From an uncultured Campylobacter sp. (GTDB taxonomy: Bacteria; Campylobacterota; Campylobacteria; Campylobacterales; Campylobacteraceae): 10,625 nucleotides of DNA. The DNA lies in assembly GCF_938045625.1 (NCBI RefSeq), contig NZ_CALIAV010000082.1, positions 1 through 10,625 on the forward strand, given 5' to 3'. Shown here one piece after another: positions 1-6,422 of this stretch (its first letter is position 1; every line of letters starts with the position of its first letter). The position numbers and the translations under genes were made by a program. The notes under the pieces are model-generated. The model searched no databases, was not told where the DNA came from, and worked only from the letters and a program-made list of their open reading frames with translations.

Positions 1-64
1 TGATTAAAATTTTCTGCACAACTTTCAAAATCATCTCGCGATACTTAGCCCTGGCTTCTTGCAT
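1..64 (-). CDS. Possible 5' end of a leftward gene, truncated by the window edge
   Basis: An ATG at 62-64 on the minus strand opens a frame of 21 codons that stays open to the window edge. It reads MQEARAKYREMILKVVQKIL and then I, a plausible amphipathic helix. A TGA directly precedes the ATG, so the frame cannot start further upstream. I see no AAGGA-type ribosome binding site before it, which weakens the call. The same strand as nth and the 137-base spacing would fit a separate downstream gene. The product is not recognised, and the frame could be chance. Confidence 0.3.
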   Translation of the reverse strand, partial: MQEARAKYREMILKVVQKILI

Positions 65-169
65 TCAAATTTGATTTTAAAATTTGCAGTGATTTTTATA
101 AAATACATCTCATAATAAACGTAGTTGTCAAAAATCAAAATTTTAAAATTCCGTCAAATTTAAGTGCGT

Positions 170-201
170 AAATTTAAGCCCACATTTGTAGGCTAAAATT
201 T
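170..201 (-). terminator. Hairpin at the 3' end of nth, possible terminator
   Basis: AAATTTAAGCC (170-180) and GGCTAAAATTT (191-201) form an 11-bp stem with one mismatch around a 10-base loop. The stem touches the nth stop codon (201-203). Read leftward, the stem ends in TTAAATTT rather than a clean U-tract, so termination strength is uncertain. It could act in both directions. Confidence 0.35.
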
Positions 202-836
202 TAAGGAAAATTCTTATCTTTACTGCTACACAGCTCGTTTAAAAAGCACTCTTTGCAGTTTGGCTTTATCGCTTTACAGGTGTAGCGACCAAAAAGCACC
301 ATCGCTTGATGAAGCGTGTTCAGCTGCGTTTTAAAGGCTTTGGTTAGATCAAGCTCGACGGCTTCGGGTGTCTTACCCCTACTAAGACCAAGCCTATGCG
401 CCACGCGAAAGACGTGCGTATCCACCGCCATCAAATTTGACCCAAAATGCTCGATCAGCACGACGTGAGCGGTCTTTTGACCCACTCCAGCTAGACTCAT
501 CAGCTCTTTTTCGGTCGTTGGTATCTCGCCGTCAAATTCGCTCATCACGCTCTTTGCCATCTTGATCAAATTTTCTGCTTTGTTATTAAAAAAGCTACAG
601 GAATTTATGAGCGTTTTGACGCTTCCGAGATTTGCCTGTGCTAGGCTCGCGACGTCCGGGTATGCTTCAAAAAGCGAGGGCGTGATTAAATTTACGCGTT
701 TATCGGTGCATTGCGCGCTTAACATCACGCATACTAGCAGCTCGTAGAGGCTGCGAAATTTAAGCTCGCTGCCCGCGTCTTTGAAATTTTCCAAAAATAA
801 ATTTTTGATAGCGTTTATATCTTTTTTCGTTCTCAT
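201..836 (-). CDS. nth: Endonuclease III (DNA glycosylase/AP lyase)
   Basis: This is a base-excision repair enzyme that removes oxidised pyrimidines and cleaves the abasic site by beta-elimination, acting in the cytoplasm on DNA. Its 211 residues equal the E. coli protein in length, and the key residues fall in nearly the same places. The helix-hairpin-helix LAGVGQKTAHVVL (115-127) carries the catalytic Lys121, and MAVDTHVFRV carries the catalytic Asp139. Four cysteines at 187, 194, 197 and 203 form the C-x6-C-x2-C-x5-C [4Fe-4S] site. The ATG at 834-836 gives a standard family N-terminus, though its ribosome binding site is weak. It is transcribed divergently from peb4, with a candidate -10 box at 876-881. 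The identification is secure. Confidence 0.97.
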   Translation of the reverse strand: MRTKKDINAIKNLFLENFKDAGSELKFRSLYELLVCVMLSAQCTDKRVNLITPSLFEAYPDVASLAQANLGSVKTLINSCSFFNNKAENLIKMAKSVMSEFDGEIPTTEKELMSLAGVGQKTAHVVLIEHFGSNLMAVDTHVFRVAHRLGLSRGKTPEAVELDLTKAFKTQLNTLHQAMVLFGRYTCKAIKPNCKECFLNELCSSKDKNFP

Positions 837-875
837 AGCGCCGATTTTAGCCGTTTTTATTTAAATTTTCGATGA

Positions 876-881
876 ATTATA
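876..881 (-). promoter_or_regulatory. Candidate -10 box for nth
   Basis: TATAAT lies on the minus strand about 40 bases before the nth ATG. It is a perfect sigma-70 -10 hexamer. No clear -35 is visible, as is common in Campylobacter promoters. It sits back to back with the peb4 promoter in a 109-base divergent region. Confidence 0.5.
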
Positions 882-902
882 ACTTATATTTAATGACTTT
901 CC

Positions 903-911
903 TGCTATAAT
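903..911 (+). promoter_or_regulatory. Extended -10 promoter of the peb4-hisD gene run
   Basis: TGCTATAAT is a perfect extended -10 element (TGn followed by TATAAT). It would start transcription near 917-919, about 28 bases before the peb4 ATG. The upstream DNA is AT-rich with no good -35, the usual Campylobacter sigma-70 pattern. No other convincing promoter is seen before the next five genes, so it probably drives the whole run. Confidence 0.65.
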
Positions 912-945
912 CACCCTCGCAAAAATCTAAATTTAAGGAACAAAG

Positions 946-1758
946 ATGAATAAAATTTTATTCGCATCTCTTAGTTTGGCTGCGGCTCTAAGCCTAAGTG
1001 CGGCGGAGTACGCCACCGTAAATGGAACAAAAGTAACCGATAAGGACGTAGCTTTCACGCTTGCTGCGATGCCTGGCGTAACGCTAGAGCAACTACCTAA
1101 AGACACGCAAAGAAAGGTTATCGACGAAACAATCAACAGAAAACTGCTTCTAGACGAGGCTAAAAAGAGCGGACTAGACAAGAGCGACGAATACAAAGCT
1201 GCGCTTGAAGAGCTAAAAAATAACCTTGTGCTTGATCTTTGGATGAAGAGAATTTTCGACAATATCAAAGTTAGCGAAGGCGAAATCAGCGACTTTTATA
1301 ACAAAAATAAAGCCGAATTTGCCGTGCCTGCACAAGTAAGAGCCAAACATATCCTAGTGGCTACTGAAAAAGACGCAAACGACATAATAGCTGCGCTAAA
1401 AGGCCTAAAAGGCGACGAGCTGGTTAAAAAATTCGAAGAGCTAGCAAAATCTAAATCTACCGATCAAGGCTCTGCGGCTAACGGCGGCGAACTAGGATGG
1501 TTTGGTCAATCTCAAATGGTAAAACCTTTCGCGGACGCTGCATTCGCGCTTAAAAAAGGCGAAGTAACTCAAAAACCCGTTAAATCAAATTTCGGCTACC
1601 ACGTAATCCTAAAAGAGGATAGCAAGGCTGCCGGCACCGTAGGTCTAAACGAGGTTAAACCTCAAATCGAGGGCAACATAAAGATGGAGAAATTTAGAAA
1701 CGATATCAGAAAAAGAGGCGACGAGCTTCGCTCAAAAGCTAAAGTAGAATATAAATAA
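946..1758 (+). CDS. peb4: PEB4/Cbf2-type periplasmic SurA-like chaperone and peptidyl-prolyl isomerase
   Basis: This is a periplasmic chaperone with prolyl cis-trans isomerase activity that helps outer-membrane proteins fold. In C. jejuni the homologue PEB4 (Cbf2) affects adhesion and biofilm formation. The 270-residue protein begins with a Sec signal peptide (MNKILFASLSLAAALSLSAA), probably cut before EYATVNG, with no lipobox cysteine. Residues 20-120 are a SurA-type helical chaperone region. A parvulin (PpiC) domain follows at about 130-225, with VRAKHILVA, GGELGWFG and the closing FGYHVILKED motif. A good AAGGAA site (935-940) precedes the ATG by five bases. It is the first gene of the rightward run. 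Its stop codon merges with the fba ribosome binding site, which suggests coupling. Confidence 0.95.
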   Translation: MNKILFASLSLAAALSLSAAEYATVNGTKVTDKDVAFTLAAMPGVTLEQLPKDTQRKVIDETINRKLLLDEAKKSGLDKSDEYKAALEELKNNLVLDLWMKRIFDNIKVSEGEISDFYNKNKAEFAVPAQVRAKHILVATEKDANDIIAALKGLKGDELVKKFEELAKSKSTDQGSAANGGELGWFGQSQMVKPFADAAFALKKGEVTQKPVKSNFGYHVILKEDSKAAGTVGLNEVKPQIEGNIKMEKFRNDIRKRGDELRSKAKVEYK

Positions 1759-1768
1759 GGTCGATAAA

Positions 1769-2833
1769 ATGGGTGTTTTAGACGTAGTAAAAGCCGGCGT
1801 TTTAAGCGGCGATGACGTAACTAGGCTGTATAAATACGCAAAGGAGCAGGGCTTTGCCATACCTGCGGTAAACGTGGTCGGAAGCGACTCGGTAAATGCC
1901 GTTTTAGAGGCGGCAAAGACGGCTAACTCACCCGTTATCATCCAGTTTAGTAACGGCGGGGCCGGCTTTTATGCCGGCAAAGCTTGCGGGAACGCCGATG
2001 TACTAGGCGCAGTAGCAGGTGCACAGCACGTGCACCTGCTAGCTAAGGCTTACGGCGTGCCCGTGATCCTACACACCGATCACGCGGCTAGAAAGCTACT
2101 GCCTTGGATCGACGAGCTGGTTAAATTTGGCCGCGAATACAAAAAAGCTCACGGCGTGCCGCTTTTTAGTTCGCATATGCTTGATCTTAGCGAAGAGAGC
2201 TTGGAAGAAAATTTAAGAACTTGCGAGAAGTATCTAAAAGAGCTTAGCGAGCTTGGTATCAGTCTAGAGATCGAGCTTGGCGTAACCGGCGGCGAAGAGG
2301 ATGGCGTGGATAATACGGGTGTTGATAACGCGCTTTTATATACGCAGCCAGAAGACGTCGCGCAGGCATACGAGCGACTAAGTAAAATCAGCGATAGATT
2401 TAGCATAGCGGCAAGCTTTGGCAACGTTCACGGCGTGTATAAGCCAGGCAATGTCGTGTTGCGACCGGAAATTTTGAAAAATTCGCAAGCATACGTTGCG
2501 GATAAATTTCAAACTCTAACTGATAAGCCCGTAAATTTCGTCTTTCACGGCGGTAGCGGTAGCGAGCTAAAGGATATCAAAGATGCCGTCAGCTACGGCG
2601 TAGTAAAGATGAACATCGACACCGATACGCAGTGGGCGTTTTGGGACGGCGTGAGAGCGTACGAGCTAAAAAACAGAGCCTATCTACAAGGTCAAATCGG
2701 CAACCCTGAAGGCGACGACAAACCGAACAAAAAGTACTACGATCCGCGCAAATGGCTACGAAGCGGCGAGGAGTCGATGGTAAAACGCCTGCTAACTGCA
2801 TTTGAAGATTTAAACTGCTTAAATAGAAATTAA
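1769..2833 (+). CDS. fba: Class II fructose-bisphosphate aldolase
   Basis: This zinc-dependent aldolase interconverts fructose-1,6-bisphosphate with glyceraldehyde-3-phosphate and dihydroxyacetone phosphate. Campylobacters generally lack phosphofructokinase, so the likely role is gluconeogenesis. The 354-residue protein is the long class IIA (E. coli-like) form. HTDHAARKLLPW supplies catalytic Asp104 and zinc ligand His105. EIELGVTGGEEDGVD contains Glu167, Glu169 and the flexible-loop Glu176/177. GNVHGVY gives zinc ligand His221, VFHGGSGS gives zinc ligand His260, and MNIDTDTQWA closes the active site with Asn282. The ATG is eight bases after a TAAGG site that overlaps the peb4 stop codon. 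The same stop/Shine-Dalgarno overlap recurs at its own end before the next gene. Confidence 0.97.
   Translation: MGVLDVVKAGVLSGDDVTRLYKYAKEQGFAIPAVNVVGSDSVNAVLEAAKTANSPVIIQFSNGGAGFYAGKACGNADVLGAVAGAQHVHLLAKAYGVPVILHTDHAARKLLPWIDELVKFGREYKKAHGVPLFSSHMLDLSEESLEENLRTCEKYLKELSELGISLEIELGVTGGEEDGVDNTGVDNALLYTQPEDVAQAYERLSKISDRFSIAASFGNVHGVYKPGNVVLRPEILKNSQAYVADKFQTLTDKPVNFVFHGGSGSELKDIKDAVSYGVVKMNIDTDTQWAFWDGVRAYELKNRAYLQGQIGNPEGDDKPNKKYYDPRKWLRSGEESMVKRLLTAFEDLNCLNRN
2013..2041. repeat. Perfect 12-bp inverted repeat inside fba
   Basis: TAGCAGGTGCAC (2013-2024) and GTGCACCTGCTA (2030-2041) are exact reverse complements separated by five bases (AGCAC). In mRNA this would be a strong GC-rich hairpin. 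It falls in codons for the conserved stretch AGAQHVHLLA before the active site, so it may partly follow from protein sequence. No U-tract follows, so it is not a typical terminator. Confidence 0.7.
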
Positions 2834-2841
2834 GGCTTACA

Positions 2842-4179
2842 ATGGAACCCAAAAAAGAAGCGAGAAACGATAATTTCACCGATTTGGCGTTGCCTGAGGT
2901 AAAAGGCAGGCAATCTTTTTTCGTGTATACGAAAATTATATTTTTGCCGACGGCGATATATCTCGTCGCGCTTCTTGGATATTTGGGGTATATAGATTTT
3001 CAAATCGGCCTACACACGGTCGTTATGATGGGTATTATTTGGGTGATTTCGCTAATCTTTGCTAAAAATAGCGCCGAGCTTGCTTGCTGCTATTTCGAGC
3101 AAAGCGGGGCTGATTTTAAGCGAAATTTAAAAGAATACATCATCAAACACCTTTTGGTTATCGGTAAGGATACGAAATCAAACGCCGGATTTGATGAATT
3201 TGTCGCCTACTACACTAGAAATTTACGTAACGAAAATTTTGCTTCCGTGGGTGCGGGCATCTTTCCGATGCTGGGTATTTTGGGAACATTTATCAGTATC
3301 GCGGTTTCTATGCCGGAGTTTAATTCTTCAAATACTACCGAGCTCGAAACTGAAATTTCAACCCTTCTTAGCGGCGTGGCGACTGCGTTTTACGTCTCTA
3401 TTTACGGTATTTTTCTAGCGCTTTGGTGGATATTTTTTGAAAAATACGGAACGAGCAAATTTGAAACGCTGGTGCGAAGACAAAAAAACGCTACGAGCGG
3501 TTTTTTCTGGACGAAAGAGGAGCTTGATAGAAGATATTTGCAAGAGAATTTAAGACACTTTGAAAAGATCGGAGTGATCTTTGAGCATGTTAGTAACGCC
3601 GAGTTCTTTGAGGAGCTCGACAAGACTATCGAGGCTAAATTTAAAACTTTTACAAATATCTTGAAAAACGAGGAAGAAGCTGTCAAGCTAAGTGGCGAAC
3701 ACATCAAGCAAACGATGAATACGCTGCTAAAATCCTCGAAAGATCAAAAAGATCTTATCAAAGTCCATGCCGAAATCTTGAACGTTATCAATAAATTTAA
3801 CGGTAACATAAAAGATATGCAACTAAAATTTGCCGAGCAGTACAACCGTCTCTATGATGTGGGCGGCGAGCGTATCGCAAGGCTCGAAAAGAGCGTGGGC
3901 GAACTAGAGTATAATGTAAAAAATTTCAGTGAGTCTCTTTCTAAATTTAGTAGTGAAATCTTAGAAAAACAAAAACTTGCAATGGATGGCTTTAAAGAGA
4001 GCTTGATTGACGGCGTCCAGGCATTTAAAAAGGCTTTTGACGACGAAGCAATCGAGGCTTATGATGATAATAGCGCGCTCATTGAAGGGCTAAAGCAAGA
4101 CATCGACGAGCTTGATAAAGAGGCGAATGAGATCTTGCAAACCATCGAAAAGGCGAGTATGCTAGATGAAAACGCGTAA
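2842..4179 (+). CDS. MotA/TolQ/ExbB-family proton channel subunit with long helical tail (ZorA-like)
   Basis: This is an inner-membrane ion-channel subunit expected to form a stator ring around its neighbour. Four hydrophobic segments are visible: about 28-50, 57-75, 136-157 and 173-198. The last two carry the family core, FPMLGILGTF with a conserved proline in the third segment and LLSGVATAFYVSIYGIF in the fourth. A long charged helical tail follows (about 200-445) with heptad-like stretches, including RIARLEKSVGELEYNV near 344-359. MotA and TolQ lack a tail of this size, whereas ZorA of Zorya systems has one. The ATG follows a TAAGG site that overlaps the fba stop. The next gene overlaps its 3' end by 14 bases, so the two products are probably made in fixed ratio. 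C. jejuni has a membrane-protein gene here too, as I recall (Cj0598). Family placement is firm; cellular role is unknown. Confidence 0.85.
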   Translation: MEPKKEARNDNFTDLALPEVKGRQSFFVYTKIIFLPTAIYLVALLGYLGYIDFQIGLHTVVMMGIIWVISLIFAKNSAELACCYFEQSGADFKRNLKEYIIKHLLVIGKDTKSNAGFDEFVAYYTRNLRNENFASVGAGIFPMLGILGTFISIAVSMPEFNSSNTTELETEISTLLSGVATAFYVSIYGIFLALWWIFFEKYGTSKFETLVRRQKNATSGFFWTKEELDRRYLQENLRHFEKIGVIFEHVSNAEFFEELDKTIEAKFKTFTNILKNEEEAVKLSGEHIKQTMNTLLKSSKDQKDLIKVHAEILNVINKFNGNIKDMQLKFAEQYNRLYDVGGERIARLEKSVGELEYNVKNFSESLSKFSSEILEKQKLAMDGFKESLIDGVQAFKKAFDDEAIEAYDDNSALIEGLKQDIDELDKEANEILQTIEKASMLDENA

Positions 4180-5233
4180 CGAGAACAAAAGCGGAGACCA
4201 GACCTTTTGGATATCGTATGCGGACCTGATGGCCGGGCTGATGTTTGTTTTTATGCTCATCATCGGCGCCGTCGTCGTAAAATACGTCCTTAGCCAAAGC
4301 GATCTGGCAAAACTACAAAAAGACTTAAGCGAGCGTGAAAAGCAAATCGCCTCGTCGCAAAACGAGCTCGTCCGTAAAGAAAACGTCATAAAAGAAATTT
4401 TTTCAAATTTGGACCGTGCAAAGAGCGAAAATAAAGAGCTTGCCGACATAAACAGGCTCGTAAACGAGATGCTTGAAGGCGTCAAAAAAGAGAAAAACGA
4501 ACTCACGAATCTAACCCAAACCTACGAGATAAATCTAAACGATGCGAATAAAACTATCGCGGATTTGCAGGATAGAGTGCTACAGCTGGGGCAAATTTTA
4601 GCGCAAAAAGACGAGGCGCTAAATGAACTAAACGCAAAATACGGCGATGAAGTCTCAAGATATGCCGCGCTGGAAGAGGATTTTAATAAAACAAAAGACA
4701 AGATAAAAGACATCAGTTCGCTTCGTTCAAACGTCATATCAAATTTACGCGCTAAGCTTGGAAACAAGGTTAGCATAGATCCAAGCTCCGGCGTCGTGTC
4801 GCTACCCGAGTCTATACTTTTTGACACGGGCTCGTACGAGCTAAGAGACGAGGCAAAGGCACGTCTAAAGGAAATTTTACAGACTTATTTCGAGGCGATT
4901 TTAAATAACAAAGAGATCGCAAAACACATCGATAGAATCGTGATCGAGGGGCATACGAACTCTGTTGGTAGCTATATGTACAACCTTGATCTATCGCAAA
5001 AGCGCGCGTATTCGGTGCTAGATTTTATCTACTCGTGGAACAAGGATAAGCGCCTAGAGCACTATCTCATCGCTAGCGGGCGCAGTTTTAGCGATCTGGT
5101 GATGAAAAACGGCAAAGAAGACCCCGACGCCTCCAGGCGCATCGAGATCAAATTTTCGATCTCGGATAAAGAGTCGATGAAAGAGATGCAAGATCTCTTG
5201 GAGCGGCAAAATCAAAAGTATTCAAAAGACTAA
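4166..5233 (+). CDS. MotB/OmpA-family stator partner with periplasmic coiled coil (ZorB-like)
   Basis: This is the predicted peptidoglycan-anchored partner of the preceding channel protein. A short cytoplasmic N-terminus leads to one transmembrane helix (about 18-42) that starts FWISYADLMAGLMFVFM. Asp20 matches the proton-carrying aspartate of MotB (YADFM). Residues 45-190 are a long charged coiled-coil linker, much longer than in MotB. A C-terminal OmpA-like domain (about 205-333) has ILFDTGSYELRDEA, IVIEGHTNSVGS, the NLDLSQKRA peptidoglycan-binding segment (Asp275, Arg280) and DASRRIEIKF. It overlaps the upstream gene by 14 bases. AAAAGG at 4148-4153 is a distant ribosome binding site, consistent with translational coupling. 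C. jejuni Cj0599 (OmpA family) is the likely counterpart. An alternative reading is a TolR/Pal-like envelope factor, but the MotB-like helix favours a stator. Confidence 0.87.
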   Translation: MKTRNENKSGDQTFWISYADLMAGLMFVFMLIIGAVVVKYVLSQSDLAKLQKDLSEREKQIASSQNELVRKENVIKEIFSNLDRAKSENKELADINRLVNEMLEGVKKEKNELTNLTQTYEINLNDANKTIADLQDRVLQLGQILAQKDEALNELNAKYGDEVSRYAALEEDFNKTKDKIKDISSLRSNVISNLRAKLGNKVSIDPSSGVVSLPESILFDTGSYELRDEAKARLKEILQTYFEAILNNKEIAKHIDRIVIEGHTNSVGSYMYNLDLSQKRAYSVLDFIYSWNKDKRLEHYLIASGRSFSDLVMKNGKEDPDASRRIEIKFSISDKESMKEMQDLLERQNQKYSKD

Positions 5234-5273
5234 ATTTAACGGACTCGATTTTTACGTACTTCGCGACGATCTG

Positions 5274-6422
5274 ATGGACGGCGAATTTAACGGCAACAAG
5301 GCTAGAAAGCTAGAGTATTTCCTGCATGCTGGCCTAGGCGGCATAAAGCGCGTCGTTAGCTACGGCTCTAGCCAGTCAAACGCGATGTATAGCCTAAGCG
5401 TTTTTGCGAAGATGAAGGGGCTAGAGTTTCACTACGTCGTTTCAAATTTAAACTCAAATTTAGCGGCAAATCCAGTCGGAAATTTTAAATTCGCCCTTGA
5501 AAACGGAATGAAAATCTACATAGATAAAGATAGACGGGTACGGGCTAGGGCTCTAGCTTACGAACTATCCGGCCTAAAAGAGGGCGAGATTTACGGCGAT
5601 GAGGCTGTAAATTTGACGGATGCTTCTGATAGAAACGGGTTAAATTTAAAGGATACGGGCGGGTCAAATTTGAGCAACTTTGACGAACGGTTCGGTTTTA
5701 CGGATATAAATTTAAATGCAAAAAATATGTCAAATTTGCAAGCTGAAGTCGAGCCGAATTTACAAAATCTAGGCAGAGAAAATTTGAACAAATTTGACGA
5801 ACAAGCAGAGCTCGAGAGCGCAAATTTCAGCGAATGCAAAAGCCATAAAAACTCAAATTTTAAAAAATCAGCAGACCAAACAAGCTCAAATTTATCCGCC
5901 GTGCAGGATTGCTTCATCGGCGATTCGCTTTTTATAAATGAGGGCGTTTGGCAGCCGCAGGCGGAGACGGGTTTTATCTCGCAGGCTAGGCAGATAGAAC
6001 GCTGGGCGGATGCGGAGGGTAAAACCGTGGATATATTTTTGCCTTCAGGCACGGGCACGTCGGCGGCGTTTTTGGCTAAGCATGTCAAATTTGACGTTTT
6101 TACCTGTCCTTGCGTGGGCGACGCAGACTACCTAAAAAGCGAGATCGAGGCGCTGACGCCAAACTCGAAGGTGCGCATTTTGCAGCCGCCCAAAAAATAT
6201 CATTTCGGCGATCTAAAGCCGGAGCTTTATCAAATTTGGCGCGAAGTATGCGAGCAAACGGGGATAGAGTTTGAGCTCATTTACGACCCCGTGGGCTTTT
6301 TAACGATGATGGCAAACATGGGTGTGTTTAAAAACGAGATTTTATACATCCACCAAGGCGGCGCGCTCGGAAATATCAGTCAAAAACTAAGATACGAAAG
6401 AAAATTTAAGGAGACGAGATGA
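5274..6422 (+). CDS. PLP-dependent ACC deaminase/D-cysteine desulfhydrase family protein with internal low-complexity insertion
   Basis: This is a fold-type II pyridoxal-phosphate enzyme. The substrate cannot be told from sequence; ACC, D-cysteine or a related amino acid are options. Counted from the ATG at 5274, NGNKARKL holds the PLP lysine (Lys9), SYGSSQSNAM matches the substrate-serine region (Ser35), LPSGTGTSAA is the phosphate-binding loop (256-265), and IHQGGALGN lies near the C-terminus. Residues of about 112-211 are an Asn/Ser/Leu-rich insertion not expected in this fold; removing it leaves about 300 residues, near the family size. The frame is open upstream to 5181 and encodes family-like FNGLDFYVLRDDL just before the ATG. 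The true start is therefore probably upstream, at ATT 5220 or ATC 5211 (the latter seven bases after GGAG at 5200-5203). It overlaps hisD by four bases (ATGA). Confidence 0.82.
   Translation: MDGEFNGNKARKLEYFLHAGLGGIKRVVSYGSSQSNAMYSLSVFAKMKGLEFHYVVSNLNSNLAANPVGNFKFALENGMKIYIDKDRRVRARALAYELSGLKEGEIYGDEAVNLTDASDRNGLNLKDTGGSNLSNFDERFGFTDINLNAKNMSNLQAEVEPNLQNLGRENLNKFDEQAELESANFSECKSHKNSNFKKSADQTSSNLSAVQDCFIGDSLFINEGVWQPQAETGFISQARQIERWADAEGKTVDIFLPSGTGTSAAFLAKHVKFDVFTCPCVGDADYLKSEIEALTPNSKVRILQPPKKYHFGDLKPELYQIWREVCEQTGIEFELIYDPVGFLTMMANMGVFKNEILYIHQGGALGNISQKLRYERKFKETR
5595..5915 (+). repeat. Degenerate AAATTT-rich minisatellite-like insertion in the PLP enzyme gene
   Basis: AAATTT occurs at 5609, 5642, 5666, 5708, 5732, 5780, 5790, 5822, 5855 and 5888. 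Most intervals are multiples of three, including 24, 33, 24, 33 and 33, so the phase of the protein is kept. The encoded protein repeats Asn-Leu or Asn-Phe about every 8 or 11 residues. The flanking enzyme sequence (GEIYGDEA before, FIGDSLFINEGVWQP after) reads as ordinary conserved protein. It looks like a decayed tandem expansion inside a gene. Confidence 0.6.

Noticed and set aside
933..1268. Antisense frame of 111 residues within peb4
   Set aside because: It is a Ser/Leu-rich shadow of the peb4 codons with no ribosome binding site.
2842..5233. A complete Zorya phage-defence system
   Set aside because: Only ZorA/ZorB-like proteins are present. No ZorC, ZorD helicase/nuclease or ZorE gene lies on either side, and a similar pair seems to be a stable Campylobacter locus.
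5609..5893. CRISPR-like array of spaced repeats
   Set aside because: The only shared unit is the six-base AAATTT with variable spacing; there are no 24-40-base repeats, and the frame stays open throughout.
5591..6088. Minus-strand 165-residue frame opposite the PLP enzyme
   Set aside because: It is the mirror of the AAATTT-rich insertion and conserved enzyme sequence; the repeated Phe-Lys-Phe pattern comes from reading AAATTT on the other strand.
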